Origin: Myoxocephalus aenaeus
Taxonomy: Eukaryota > Chordata > Actinopteri > Perciformes > Cottidae
NCBI GenBank assembly: GCA_038501785.1
Contig: JBAMJR010000082.1
Span: 162,501 to 226,500 of the forward strand
Direction of reading: 5' to 3'
Length of the DNA stretch: 64,000 bases
In this document: positions 1-11,377 of the stretch, piece by piece
Layout: each line of letters starts with the position of its first letter
Position numbering within the stretch: position 1 is the stretch's first letter
Program-made: the position numbers and the translations under genes
Notes under the pieces: model-generated
The model's input: only the letters and a program-made list of their open reading frames with translations
Told to the model about the DNA's origin: nothing
Database searches by the model: none

Positions 1-108
1 AGCGGGGAAGTGACGGAGCGCTAGCAGGAGCCCCAGCTGGCTACAGCGGGGAGCTAACAGGGACACTGACCGAAGGTAGTAGCGGCTCGTAACCCGAAAA
101 GTACGGTA
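1..108. mobile_element. Palindromic TACCGTA-ended MITE, copy 1 (right part only)
   Basis: The first 108 bases match, with few differences, the right arm of the element at 35478-35837, ending in CCCGAAAAGTACGGTA. The left arm lies outside the window. The ending CGG-TA fits an element inserted at a TA dinucleotide, as Tc1/mariner-type MITEs do; that class is inference. The insert carries the GCTAGC-type motifs typical of this family. Confidence 0.75.
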
Positions 109-2220
109 AATGCCTCAGTTCCACTGCAAGATTTAGTTCGACTCGACTCAGTCGTGATAGCAGGTTCTTTTCTCTTATTTCGTGGATAGTGCCCCCTCAG
201 AGGAGGCGGGATTCTTAGCTGCCATTTGTTTGGTGGCTATCAATGTTAGCTTGGCTATTTATACATTTGAATCGTGGGTTGTGCTAGTGTCAGTTCTCTC
301 TGACCGATCAATGGTGCTGCAAGTCCACCTTCTAGTATTGGCTCAGCTGGAAACTTGACGGAGGTGATACCAAAAAAAGAAAGAAAAAAGCAACGTGAGT
401 AGAGTAGAGCCTTGCCTCACCATGCAGTGGCAACAGAGATACCAGTGAACTTACACAATTCTTGATACCCAATTTGATTCTATACGGTCAAAAAATAATG
501 CAATAAACACAAATGTTAGCACACAGGCCATACATCTATTTTATATTGGTGTGAAAACATTGCCTTCAAACAAATGTGTTCATTCAGGTTTCTCGCCAAA
601 CAAGAACATCGTGATGCCGTTGTAATTTATCTTCGTTAAACACAAGATTTTGAATGCATCGTAATGTAGCCTCGGTGAACGTTAGCCGTTAGCGCCGCAG
701 GATGGTGCTGACCGCTAACGTTAAAAGAGCTCTCCAGCCGGTCTCAACAGTGGCATCCGGGAAAAAGTAGGTTGATAGTGAGTTTACTGTGTTCTTTCGG
801 GTTTTAGACGCCGTTGGTCTCCAACCTTTCAGAACTGTACCGTCATGTTTTTCAGAATTTTGTCATCTAACTTGGTGCTGAAGTATTAGTTTTTGTGACG
901 TCCCTCAGTGAAAATGCAGTGGCATAGGTGGCCAACGCCAAAGAAAGGATGCGGTTACCTGAACCCAACCTGGGTGGTGGCGTGAAGGGCCCGGTGTCCT
1001 CTGGTGCGTACATCCATGTGACTTGTGACAAAGTCTAGATGTGGTCTAAAGCTTGCCATCAAAATGTACTTTGGCGACAGGAAATGGTGAGGTTGACAGG
1101 AGCGAACGCCGCTAATGACTTTCTACAAAAGTTGTAAATTATACAGCGTCTTCTCGCACATTACTGTCTACAGTACGAGTGAGGAGACATTACAGTCTCT
1201 CTCTATCTCTGAGCTACAATAGACGGCCACCTGCCATGAACTCCAAACTGAGTCAATTATCATGTTTTATGAGTTATTAAAACCAACATCGTACACATAT
1301 CTTTTCGCGATGACAACTAAACCTGCATTTGATGAACTCGGAGGGACATTTCTCACAGTTTTAATGATGTTTGATGATCGTCAGTGATGCTTTCCGATAA
1401 ATATGCCTATCATTTGATGTACAAGTACACATTAGGACAGCGCTGTGCTTGCATTACTCACGGCTATTTATTATGGCAGTTAGGAGGCATTTTCAGCGGC
1501 GGATGTTTGGTGCATTTACAAACCAAAATGAGCTGCCAATCTCCGTTAAAGCATCAGTGTTTGTTCTGGTATTTCATTCACGTACACCGGCTGTGATAAA
1601 AAACCTTTTGTCACAGTTATGAGATTAAACTCGCACACATGCAGGGCGTACAGTTATGAGATTAAAATACACACACAACACGGGCACAGTGCTGCCTCTC
1701 TGTCCAGCACAACGCCAGACATGACTAATCCACTGCAGAGTGTCTTAATCCAATCAGACCTGTTGTCTGCTGAACCGAGACGCAGAGGGCCACCGCTCTG
1801 ATATTGTTAAACATGAGCGCATGGCACACTCACACACTTCCCCTCAAAAACATAGCATTGTATTGGTATCTGCCAGCTGGAAAAAAAAACACTAAAGTAT
1901 GTAAATAGCTGTTTTATTGTTTTGTAATTTGTCCGTTGCTTTTATCCGTTATGTTTACATTGGCTCACAAAGTTTAATCACTGGCGACATTGCTAATAAA
2001 TAAATAGTGAAACCCATTAGCCAGATTTTATTTTGAGGTATGCATTTAAAGTAAGTGGACCTGAAACATAACGCAAGATTAGACGATTCAACCAAGTAAC
2101 ATGGCAGGTTGTGAAATAGTCACGAAATGCAATCTATTGGTTTGTGTACAGGTCAAGCCGAAAATAATGCGAATGGAAAGTCAATAAGGAGCTTTATATA
2201 TGGCGGACACACAAATCAAC
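109..2220. other. Mostly unique sequence, no supported gene apart from a weak exon candidate
   Basis: About 2.1 kb without tandem arrays or a repeat I recognise. Open frames at 1384-1596 and 1619-1801 are ordinary chance frames with no recognisable domain. The 665-770 part is CpG-containing and rich in TTAGC motifs, as fish 5' UTRs often are; see the candidate exon at 702-766. Confidence 0.5.
702..766 (+). CDS. Candidate short first coding exon (weak)
   Basis: An ATG at 702 has a strong vertebrate start context (A at -3, G at +4, preceded by GCCGC). It opens 22 codons whose peptide begins MVLTANVKRALQ. The frame reads into a splice-donor-like GTAGGT at 767-772, and without splicing a TAG stops it at 768. 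The upstream 40 bases are TTAGC-rich, like many teleost 5' UTRs. I do not recognise the peptide. The candidate exon-like stretch near 931-1012 does not join in frame: each acceptor I tried ran into a stop. It may be a chance ATG. If real, it would be the 5' end of a plus-strand gene whose later exons I cannot identify, so most of the window would be intron. Confidence 0.15.
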
Positions 2221-3010
2221 ATGCTTGAACCCAACTGTTGGTGGTTTTGTTGCTTGAACCCAACTGTTGGTGGTTTTGTTGCTTGAACCCAACTGTTGGT
2301 GGTTTTGTTGCCTGAATCCAACTGTTGGTGGTTTTGTTGCCTGAATCCAACTGTTGGTGGTTGTGTTGCCTGAACCCAACTGTTGGTGGTTTTGTTGCCA
2401 GAACCCAACTGTTGGTGGTTGTGTTGCCTGAACCCAACTGTTGGTGGTTTTGTTGCCTGAATCCAACTGCTGCTGTTTTGTTGCCTGAACCCAACTGTTG
2501 GTGGTTGTGTTGCCTGAACCCAACTGTTGGTGGTTTTGTTGCCTGAACCCAACTGTTGGTGGTTGTGTTGCCTGAACCCAACTGTTGGTGGTTTTGTTGC
2601 CTGAACCCAACTGTTGGTGGTTGTGTTGCCTGAACCCAACTGTTGGTGGTTTTGTTGCCTGAACCCAACTGTTGGTGGTTTTATTGCTTGAACCCAACTG
2701 TTGGTGGTTTTGTTGCCCGAACCCAGCTGTTGGTGGTTGTGTTGCCTGAACCCAACTGCTGGTGTTTTATTGCTTGAACCCAACTGTTGGTGATTGTGTT
2801 GCTTGAACCCAACTGTTGATGGTTTTGTTGCCAGAACCCAACTGTTGGTGGTTTTGTTGCCTGAACCCAACTGCTGCTGTTTTGTTGCCTGAACCCAACT
2901 GTTGGTGGTTGTGTTGCCTGAACCCAACTGTTGGTGGTTTTGTTGCCTGAACCCAACTGCTGGTGGTTTTGTTCCCTGAACCTAACAAAGTGATTTTGTT
3001 GCTTAAACAA
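2221..3010. repeat. 29-bp minisatellite, about 27 copies
   Basis: Tandem repeat whose unit contains CCAACTGTTGGTGG, with GCCTGAAC on one side. Successive copies start 29 bp apart (for example 2223 and 2252). Variants include TGTG for TTTG, and shorter units with CTGCTGCTG. The unit holds a near-palindromic CCAACTGTTGG. Because 29 is not a multiple of 3, three units read as one 29-residue peptide in every frame, which produces several overlapping Gln/Asn/Thr-rich open frames. These are not treated as genes. Confidence 0.95.
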
Positions 3011-4327
3011 ACCTTTTGTTATTAACGTAATGTCGTCCCAATAAAACGACAATTTCATGATCAGCCGTGAGACTGTGTTGCATGATTGGATCAGTATTGG
3101 TGTTGATACTGACTTTATTAAGTGGATCGGGTATCAATCAGAGAGCATTAGCAAAAAAACAAAACAAAGATGGAAAGTTTATAACGGTAACCTTCTCGTT
3201 TAACTTTGATCTTTTGTACTTCCTGTAGTTTCTGCATGATGAGTTGTTATGTGTGTTCTCAGTTCTGCCTCTAAATGAAGTGCTTTAGATAATCTGTCTA
3301 CATTGTTGGCTTGTTGACAGACCGGTCTGTGTCGTCTGACTGCTCATTTCTCAGCTAAAGTGGAGTAAAGTGACGATGTCACTGTGTTCCACAATCTCAG
3401 CAATTACTTTGGTGAATACATCACGTTGTTGCCTGTCAAACCCATCTTTCGTCCCTCATTTCCTCTTTGAATCTCCACTATCATTTCTCAAATAAAGTAG
3501 AAGAAAAAAAAATCAACATGCCATATTTTCTATTGCATGAGTTAAGGATTTTGTTCGTCACCTTGTGGGTGTTAATTTCTATTGTTGAACCTTGAGACTG
3601 AGACAATACATAAGAATATCTGGAAATAACTCTTTTGAACGTTGATATGCATTTCCTCCTCATCAGCCCGTCAACCCTCCTCACGGTCTCCGGTCTCCTG
3701 CTGCTCGTCGTGACTGACACGCATGGCTGCTCGCGCTGTTTTAATTGACTTTGGCTTCTGTTTTGGAATAACATAAACAATGAAAAAGCTGCCAGGTGGT
3801 GGTTGTGAGGCACCGAGTTATTACTCCCACACACTTTTTATCTCTTGATTCCCGTTTTTATTTATTTATCGTAAATTCATAACTCAACACCCAGTCTCTG
3901 CCTTCCCCTCTCACTTCTGTCGGTCTCTGTCACAAGGCCAGTCCTGGTCTATTCACACACTGAGATGGTGTTAGTTGTGTTGACTCCTCATCGACTATTT
4001 GCTGTGGATTGCTGATGACTGATGTTGTGTTATAGCGTTTCTCTCTCTGTCATCTCAGCCGAGGAGAGAGAGAGGGAAGAAAAAATAATAATATTCCCCC
4101 AGTCTGCTTTCATCTCGGAGACCTCAGACTCTTGCCTGTTATTGAATAGCTGAGGAGTCATTTTCTAGTTGTGTCGGGGAAGAAGAAACTCACAAGACAA
4201 ATGGTCCAATCCTACTTTAACGGGCCCATTCATATTGTAATAGAGGGCTGGAACAAAGAAAGGAGAGAGCCGGGGACATTAGGAACGGCACAGTCAGCCT
4301 TAGTCACTGTGTTTGACTCTGCGTGAA
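3011..4327. other. No gene seen; possible repeat remnant at about 3083-3150
   Basis: About 1.3 kb of mixed sequence. The part near 3083-3150 (TATTGGTGTTGATACTGAC followed by GGATCGGGTATC) resembles a dispersed fish repeat I remember only loosely. The 117-residue minus-strand frame at 3481-3834 has no recognisable domain. Confidence 0.4.
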
Positions 4328-4354
4328 TGTGTGTGTGTGTGTGTGTGTGTGTGT
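4328..4354. repeat. (TG)n microsatellite
   Basis: About 13 TG units, followed by a short (GA)n stretch. Confidence 0.95.
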
Positions 4355-4500
4355 TAGAGAGAGAGAGAAAGGCAGAGAGAGGTTTTTTCTCTTTAATTCT
4401 CTCTGTTGGAGATGTACTACCTCAGGGATATTCTGCCATCTGATCCATTTTAGTCGTGTGGCAAACAGCCAGGGCATCTTTTCAATTACAGAGAAATGGA

Positions 4501-4502
<2 letters not shown>

Positions 4503-4542
<40 letters not shown>
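4503..4542. repeat. (GT)20 microsatellite
   Basis: Uninterrupted GT tract followed by a (GA) run at 4545-4554. A purine tract built of GAGAAA units follows at about 4750-4790. The 201-residue minus-strand frame across 4304-4909 consists largely of translated repeat (Thr-His runs) and is not supported as a gene. Confidence 0.95.
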
Positions 4543-4543
<1 letters not shown>

Positions 4544-4942
4544 AGAGAGAGAGAGTACAGAGGGATAGACAAAGACACGGCAAGGCCAAGAGAGAGAGGA
4601 AGAGCAGGGGGAAAAAAGAGATATATTGAGAGGAAGCAAAGTGTGAAACAGCAAAGATGCAAAAAAAAACAAAAAACTGTCTGGCTGTGTTCCTCCACCG
4701 CTGGCGTAGGACTCACCAAGAGACCAGGAGCCATGTGGGATTGGGGATTGGAGAGAGAGAAAGAGAAAGAGAAAGAGAAAAAGAGAGAGATATGAAATAA
4801 GACGGCTTTGCCATGCAGGGAGAAAATACTGCTCCCCCTCCGTCTTTAAGCCGAGCAATAATTTAAAGCCTTGGCCCTCTGAAGCCTTGGATCCACATTG
4901 ACTGGTCATCTTAAATCAAATCAGGGCACTGGGCTGGCCGCT

Positions 4943-4946
<4 letters not shown>

Positions 4947-4976
<30 letters not shown>
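4947..4976. repeat. (GT)15 microsatellite
   Basis: Perfect GT tract. The 370 bases that follow (4977-5343) hold no recognised feature. Confidence 0.95.
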
Positions 4977-4977
<1 letters not shown>

Positions 4978-5343
4978 GTTGGTCCATGCAGTGGGAGCCC
5001 CTGGTCTACTCTGAATTATTGACGGTGGAGAATAATTGATTGGTTCACCTTCAGGCCTATCAGCCTCTTGTCTGAGTGCAGCGTCTCATATGAGCAGGCC
5101 TCCTCCCTCACACTCTCGCTTTTATTATCCTCCTACTTCTTAGTTGTTGTTCTTTTGCACCATCAAAACAAAACAAAAACACATTTTTGCACACTCAGCG
5201 GTCGTGGCATTGAGCCACACGAAGATAGTTTTGAGTTTTGAGATCGCTGCCTTTTGAATCTCTACGCCGTCGCAGGCTGGTTGTGTTTGTTTTTGAGACA
5301 CGTTGACAAACTTACATTTGCAAAACCCTCAGACGTGCAGTTC

Positions 5344-5420
5344 AGGTTGATTGGAGGCTCTAAATACACCCGTGGGTGTGAATGTGAGGGTGAATGGGTG
5401 TCCGTCTCCATTTGGGCCCT
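5344..5420 (+). mobile_element. Fragment of a dispersed fish SINE-like repeat (distal part)
   Basis: The order of motifs TTGATTGGAGGCTCTAAAT, GTGGGTGTGAATGTGAG and GTCTCCATTTGGGCCC matches, from memory, the region following the tRNA-related head of a repeat widespread in fish genomes. The head of what looks like the same family occurs on the minus strand at 52495-52637. Only about 75 bp survive, with no terminus. Confidence 0.5.
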
Positions 5421-5464
5421 TCTTTCTTTTCCCCTTCACTTCTTATCGCTTCGTCTGTCTGTCT

Positions 5465-5541
5465 GCCCCTCCCCCCACCACAACATCCCCCCGTCCCACC
5501 CCCCGTCCCGCCCCCCATCCCACCCCCTGTCCCACCCCCCC
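5465..5541. repeat. C-rich minisatellite, CCCGTCCCACCC type
   Basis: Degenerate units of about 10-12 bases built from C runs separated by GTC, CAC or ATC. The proline/glycine-rich frames here come from the repeat. Confidence 0.85.
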
Positions 5542-5686
5542 GCATACGTGCTGTGACGGCCTCTGACCATGACAGGCTGTGCCGTATGTGATCAGTCATG
5601 GCCAGCTGTAATACCGGCACATGCATCCAATCAATAACGTGATTCTGCAGGCAGGAGATGGCCCTGACATACATGCACTCGCGTGT

Positions 5687-5712
5687 ACACACACACACAC
5701 ACACACACACAC
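5687..5712. repeat. (AC)13 microsatellite
   Basis: AC tract. A degenerate GGAT/GATG tetranucleotide tract follows at about 5755-5800. Confidence 0.95.
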
Positions 5713-5754
5713 CATGCTGGGCTGACACACTGCCCTGTTGCTCTGACAGGCTGG

Positions 5755-5800
5755 AGATGAGGTGAGGATGGATGGATAGATGAATGGATGGATAGAGGTG
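5755..5800. repeat. Degenerate (GATG)n tract
   Basis: Interrupted GGATGGAT units with GATA and GAATG variants. Confidence 0.8.
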
Positions 5801-6569
5801 GACGTAATGGAGAGAGGTGAACGGTGCAGATGCTGCTGCTGCTGGATAACCGCCGGCGGAGACGATCCTGTTTTAGGCCTCGCGGAGAGCCAGGTATGGA
5901 TTTTTATATACTTTTTTTTTTTACATCCTCCATAACTCCGGAGGCTATAATCGGGTCTCAAGGTTTAAAAAATAAATAAAACAAAATAAAGAGCTCAATT
6001 ACCAGCCCGCAGTGCAAATGTCCTCGTCGCAGAGCGCTCGGCTCGCTGCGTCTCTCGGGGTTGTCGGGGTCCTTTTTTTTCCCAAAGCCGCCATGAACCA
6101 ATTCCTTTCCCTCCTCTGCGGCATAAACGACAGTAAAAGCCTCCGTTGACATCAGAGTGCGGCCCGGGTAGCCGTGTAACCACGCTGCCGGGTTCGCCCG
6201 CTCTCTTATTACTGAAAGTGCGATCTCATTGTCGGCGTGCGTTTCAAATGACGCGTATGCTTATTACGCAACCCCCGAGGTCGTTTAGTTCGCTTTGAAA
6301 CTCGCGGGCGGCGGCACAGACGGCACGTGCCGATTCAGCGTTATTTCACTCACGCGGGCAATCCTCCGGGTCGTATATACGTTGGATACGTAAACACTCT
6401 GTGCTGCGGGGACGCGCGATGCAAATGTGTGAACCTGGATTAGACCAATGGGACGGTTAGGATGGTGTAATCCTCTCTCCTGTACATTTGATTATCACAC
6501 ACACACACCGCGTCCCGTCTAATAAATCCCTCTGACTCAACCCGTCTCGGGGAGAGAGACGGTCAGATG
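5801..6569. other. CpG-rich stretch without a recognised gene
   Basis: About 6000-6430 has visibly more CG dinucleotides than its surroundings. The open frames are short and overlap on the minus strand, and none is recognisable. It could be a regulatory or promoter-like patch, but I see no TATA box, splice site or conserved start that settles this. Confidence 0.35.
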
Positions 6570-6594
6570 GAGAGAGAGAGAGAGAGAGAGAGAG
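6570..6594. repeat. (GA)12 microsatellite
   Basis: Perfect GA tract. Confidence 0.95.
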
Positions 6595-6796
6595 CGTCTC
6601 CTCACCCACTTCTTTCTCCTCTGAATGTGCTGACTCCATCAGAATACCTCACAGCGAAAAAGAGAAGTCAATTAACCTGCGTGCGTCTGTAGTCGCTCCC
6701 CTGTGTGTCTGTGGCGTCTGCGTTTGAATGACAGGCAGCGGCGCGCTAATCCCGTCGCCTTAGCTTGTCAGCTCACACAAACAGGGTGGTGGTGGG

Positions 6797-6821
6797 ACAC
6801 ACACACACACACACACACACA
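6797..6821. repeat. (AC)12 microsatellite
   Basis: AC tract. The following 6822-7338 holds no recognised feature. Confidence 0.95.
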
Positions 6822-7334
6822 GATAGTGACAAACACACACAAGTAAGTCCAATCCGTCTCATCCAGCCGGGATAATTAATGGTCAGAACGTGTCAGCACA
6901 CAGCGTTTTGTTTCATGAGCTCCGGCGTCTTTTGGTTTGACTTGTCACACACCGGCAGAGGAGCACGACTTCTCTGTGGGGGGGAATTATTAGACGGTCC
7001 TCCGTCTCAGCTTGGCGTCCCCGTCTTAACTGTGACGGCATGCAGACCGGGGGAGGAGAGAGGATAATGGGTAATAGAGAGAGAGAGACCAGAGGTAATT
7101 AGCAGAGCAGCTGTTTGAGAAGGGGGGGGAAAGCTATAGCCGTGACACTGCAGGAAGGAGCTGGGGGAATAATTAGCGGGCAACACCCGTCAAGCCTTCA
7201 CAAAGAGGAGACGTGTTATTCCACTTGTGCTCTCTCTCCGCTGAGGAACGCCGGACCGCCACGCTCGGCCCAACACCCACCGACTAGCAGCCTGCACATC
7301 CTTCTAGTTAGCGGGAATAGCTGTCACATGTGGA

Positions 7335-7338
<4 letters not shown>

Positions 7339-7373
<35 letters not shown>
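7339..7373. repeat. (TG)17 microsatellite
   Basis: Perfect TG tract. Confidence 0.95.
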
Positions 7374-7374
<1 letters not shown>

Positions 7375-7500
7375 ATGTATCTGCTCAACGGGCCACATGT
7401 AGAGCATGTTAATTGGGTATTGATTGTGGTGCACTCAGTAATGATGTATGACAATTTCAGGTGAGTCTGTCAGTCTGTGGAGTGCATGTTATATATGCAT

Positions 7501-7502
<2 letters not shown>

Positions 7503-7580
<78 letters not shown>
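7503..7580. repeat. (GT)39 microsatellite
   Basis: Long uninterrupted GT tract, preceded by an ATATATGCATACGT alternating purine-pyrimidine stretch. The combined tract is a good candidate for Z-DNA and is likely polymorphic. Confidence 0.97.
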
Positions 7581-7584
<4 letters not shown>

Positions 7585-8679
7585 CTCCTCTTATCAATAA
7601 CCGTGCACCGTTTTCAATCAAACCCTTTTTTTCTTTCTGCAACAAAAAGCCAAGTTTTGGACAAATGACACGTGTTCCTGCCTCTGTGCCGGAATAGATC
7701 TAAAGCAGCGGCGTAGTCTTTGATCCATCCCTTTATTTGGTTATGTCTAGATTTAAATGGGGTTTTGAAACGTCTGTATTTTTATCTCGTGGCTATGCAG
7801 CACAAACTGATGTGGGAGTCCTTACAGGAAAATGTATTTATTAGATAGTTACAATACATTGATGTAATTAATTAGACCCACTTTATAGACATTAAGGAAT
7901 TAATAAATATATTCAGAGATATTAATGCTTTAGTATCCAGTGATTATAAAAGTCCTTACATTTAAGTCAAAAAATGTATTCTCTCGATTTAGCCTCAGTC
8001 CTTTTTGTCCTCATCCCTTTTTCATCAGAGTATTTTAGCATTATTTCTTCAAAAAAAATACAGTCTGATCATTCTTCCAAGATCTATTTTGCACGTTTGA
8101 TAACGTCACCGTTGGTGTTTAATCATCCGCTCGTCTTAGTCACCGAAATAAAGGTCGTTGGCGAACATTTATGGTCAGTTTTAGAACATTTATGGTCAGT
8201 CTTAGATCAGATCACTAAAGACATCCTCATTAGTATTAAAAAATATTGTTTTATCAGTATTTTATATTGATATACATTATATAGGCTTACTATCATTGTA
8301 CAGTGCAGAGACATACTGAGCTGCTCGGACTACATTCTGGGGAATCGTATTGTTTTAAATTGAATTCAAACATGTATATTTAACACATGTCTGGACATCT
8401 TGACAGTGTAATACCCGCTTGGTGTGCAGCTGGATGGATGTTCCTCTACAGTCACTCTGCCGTGCAGCGAGTCGTCCCAAACGTACAGCAGCAAACACAG
8501 TTACAGAAGCCATCGTCATCCGTCTCCATATACCCGCCGCTCGAGCGCTAACCGGGTTACGGTGAACCCGACCGCGGCCTCGGCGAATCCCCGGTGTCGC
8601 ATCGCCCGCCTCGGAGACGCCTCTTCAAAATAAAACACTTTCATTCTCTCTTTTCCCCGGAGCTGCTGCAGTTATCAGG
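7581..8679. other. AT-rich sequence with a small direct duplication, no gene
   Basis: About 1.1 kb. Around 8163-8205 the motif GAACATTTATGGTCAGT is repeated in tandem (two copies). A 98-residue plus-strand frame at 7974-8270 covers this and has no recognisable domain. Confidence 0.45.
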
Positions 8680-8938
8680 TTAAAGGAATACTTCTTCCAC
8701 AAAATGGCCATTTGTACGTCAATTGCTCGCCCCGTGGAACCTTCTCGAGGGAAAACTTTTTTTCTTTCTCGGATGCCTCCGCGTTGAACGGAGAATTCCT
8801 CCAACACACATGTAAATTCTTGAATACAAATTGGGACCGCGTTTTATAAACAACAACACTACTTTGTTCAAAAAGGCTTCCCTTGAAGAGTGAACGGTGA
8901 CACATGGCGAGTAAATGTTACACAAACTGTCCCTTTAA
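8680..8938. mobile_element. TTAA-ended MITE-like element
   Basis: Starts TTAAAGGAATACTTC and ends ACTGTCCCTTTAA, giving short inverted ends (TTAAAGG versus CCTTTAA-like) bounded by TTAA. The interior (ACAAAATGGCCATTTGTA, and TACTTTGTTC near the right end) resembles a non-autonomous element common in percomorph genomes, as I remember it. TTAA boundaries suggest piggyBac- or Kolobok-type mobilisation, which is inference. Overlapping minus-strand frames inside it are not supported. Confidence 0.6.
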
Positions 8939-9202
8939 GACCTTCGGAACTACAAAGATCTAATTTTTCTATTTGATTTCCGATTTTTCTCTGTTCGAAA
9001 AACATAATTTGGAAAGAATTAAAAAATATGCAAAATGAAAATGACTTAAAAATGACTTTTTTATAACTTAACTCAAAAGAGCTTTGCTTTCAAAATAGAA
9101 GACCCATATTTGTTGTTGAAAGTAATTAGTATTTTGCCTATTAGACCGCTGCTTTCATTCTCGTCGACTCACATTGGGTCGTGTCGTCACATTTTGATAC
9201 GG
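8939..9202. other. AT-rich spacer, nothing recognised
   Basis: A/T-rich sequence between the TTAA-ended element and the 18-bp array; no feature seen. Confidence 0.5.
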
Positions 9203-9518
9203 TGTATCGTTTTCATACATTGTATTGTTTTCATACATTGTATCATTTTCTTACATTGTATCGTTTTCTTACACTGTATCGTTTTCTTACATTGTATCGT
9301 TTTCATACATTGTATCATTTTCTTACATTGTATTGTTTTCATACATTGTATCATTTTCTTACATTGTATCGTTTTCTTACACTGTATCGTTTTCTTACAT
9401 TGTATCGTTTTCATACATTGTATCATTTTCTTACATTGTATCGTTTTCTTACACTGTATCGTTTTCTTACATTGTATCGTTTTCTTACACTGTATCGTTT
9501 TCTTACATTGTATCGTTT
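9203..9518. repeat. 18-bp minisatellite, about 17.5 copies
   Basis: Unit TGTATCGTTTTCTTACAT, with C/T variants at fixed sites (CATACAT versus CTTACAT, ATCA versus ATCG). Because 18 is a multiple of 3, all frames stay open with a six-residue period, so the 143-, 116-, 137- and 79-residue frames here are artefacts of the repeat. Confidence 0.97.
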
Positions 9519-10219
9519 CCCGTTGGGGTAAACCAATTTAGCAATAACAGTGGACTCGGGTTACTTCATTCTAGTGCACGCCGAACAGCATCCCGTCATG
9601 CGCGTATTTATGTATACGATATCAGACCGCAGGCCTAGGTAGAAAATGCACGGCCCGCCACAGCATTAATGTATACACAGGAAACCTGTTCAGGTAACTT
9701 GTTAACCGTTAGCTAGCTGGGTGAAATATAGAGTTTTTCTTCCATAGACTCACATTTTGCAGTCAGTCTCCTCTTAATTGGCACACAGCGCTTCGAACAG
9801 GAAGCGATGTGTGTTTATTTTCCATTCGCGGAGGTCTAGGCTTTATGCTCGGCTCACATTTCTAAATCTGCACTTCTGGAAGGCGGTCGAGTCGACCGAT
9901 GGCAGGTGTGTTTAAAAGCAGAACGTTTTCCCCAAAACTCCGGCTTCCGTCGATTGAAGCCCCTCGCTTCCTTTTGTACGCTACTGGACCGATTTTTCTT
10001 TGGAGTGTACTCTCACTAAGAAGATCCGAGCTTTGTCACGTACAATCCTTCCTCCTCCTTCTCCTCATTCACCCTTCTGCATTGTGGATAAGCGCCGCTC
10101 CATTTCGCCATCCAGTGAAGTCATGAATGGACTCCATGGTGTGTTGCTCTGCAGGAAAACCTGTCAAGTTCATGTCCACTGTGAGCCCCCCCTCACCTTC
10201 TTCTTCTTTCTTGTTACTG

Positions 10220-10223
<4 letters not shown>
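9519..10223. other. Unique sequence, no gene recognised
   Basis: About 700 bp. Short open frames overlap the neighbouring TG tract and carry no domain. Confidence 0.4.

Positions 10224-10282
<59 letters not shown>
10224..10282. repeat. (TG)29 microsatellite
   Basis: Uninterrupted TG tract. Confidence 0.97.
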
Positions 10283-10284
<2 letters not shown>

Positions 10285-10399
10285 TTCCGCGCCCTAAGCA
10301 CTCTCTACCTGGAGATTACCCTTCATTTTGCTGTGAGCCACTAGAGCTGCTGACACAGCTACTTCCTGCAGAGGAACTTTGCATATGTATTGACTCTGT

Positions 10400-10401
<2 letters not shown>

Positions 10402-10430
<29 letters not shown>
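10402..10430. repeat. (TG)14 microsatellite
   Basis: Uninterrupted TG tract. Confidence 0.95.
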
Positions 10431-10433
<3 letters not shown>

Positions 10434-10611
10434 CTTGTGTCTCTCTCCCATTCCCTCATATGCATTATACGCTACTGTATATTGTGGAGGAGCTCCACTT
10501 TGATACTGTCGCACCTCTTCATTTCAGTCATTACTCTCCACATTCACACGAGAGATTTGTATTTACTCTGCATCTTACTTCATATCTGGTAAGGTTGTTC
10601 ACAAGTCCTTC

Positions 10612-10615
<4 letters not shown>

Positions 10616-10673
<58 letters not shown>
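10616..10673. repeat. (TG)29 microsatellite
   Basis: Uninterrupted TG tract, with a short (AC)8 tract in the opposite sense at about 10749-10764. Confidence 0.97.
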
Positions 10674-10677
<4 letters not shown>

Positions 10678-11377
10678 GTTTTATTCCCTGTGCTCTGAGA
10701 CAGCAGTCAAACGGGTCATAAATATACAGGAGCATCTGTTTGAGGTTCACACACACACACACAAACAAATGCACTGCCCCGGCCACCGGAAGGGCGTTGG
10801 CTTTTTTCTTCTTCTTCCTCTCCTGACACCGCTGACACCTCCCAGTAGGGGTGCCCGCATCGTTATGGCAACTGGGACAGTTGGATTTGCATATTCATGA
10901 ATACTAATGAATGCGCCGGAATGGAATTTGAATGTTAAAACCCTTTTCTTTTCTTTTTTTCTCGGGCCATATGGCGGACAGTGCTCGTGGAGGGAGTCAA
11001 GTTCACTTTGAATTTGTTTCAGCGTGTAGTGTTTGAGTTCGCGTCGGCCGATGATGGAGACAGAAACTTCGGGGGAAGTTTTGGGTTGTTTTTCTGTCAG
11101 AAACACTGAAAACAAGTTTTAGCACCAATGCTGGGACCCTGGACCTCTAAATTCCCTGAGGGGCCGCGTTCCTGGTCTCTTTTACGGATGATTGGGTCTC
11201 AACTTTCAAAATTGCTGAGGCAGCAGCTTTTTAATTATGAAAGCAAGCGGCAGGATGAGTCGCACCCGAGGAGCTGCCGCTTGTGCCGCCTGGCACGTCT
11301 CTGTGGTTTGCCCTCAGGAAAACACAGAGGAGGTCAGAGGTCAAACATTTTAATGAGGAGCAAAATCACTAACACAC
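10674..11377. other. Unique sequence with one POU octamer, no gene recognised
   Basis: ATTTGCAT at 10885-10892 sits in an AT-rich run that continues with ATTCATGAATAC. The opposing open frames at 10747-11115 and 11128-11400 have no recognisable domain. Confidence 0.35.

Noticed and set aside
931..1056. A second exon for the candidate gene at 702-766, reading VANAKERMRLPEP
   Set aside because: The frame needs a phase-0 acceptor, but the candidate first exon ends in phase 2; the alternatives tried hit stops.
2221..3010. CRISPR array, given the regular 29-bp period
   Set aside because: Units are directly tandem with no unique spacers, and the DNA is eukaryotic.
2181..3058. Gln/Asn/Thr-rich open frames up to 248 residues on the minus strand
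   Set aside because: They are the 29-bp minisatellite translated in three frames; several overlapping versions exist and none has a flanking domain.
9110..9638. Frames of 143, 116, 137 and 79 residues with six-residue periods
   Set aside because: An 18-bp tandem array stays open in every frame; the peptides are artefacts.
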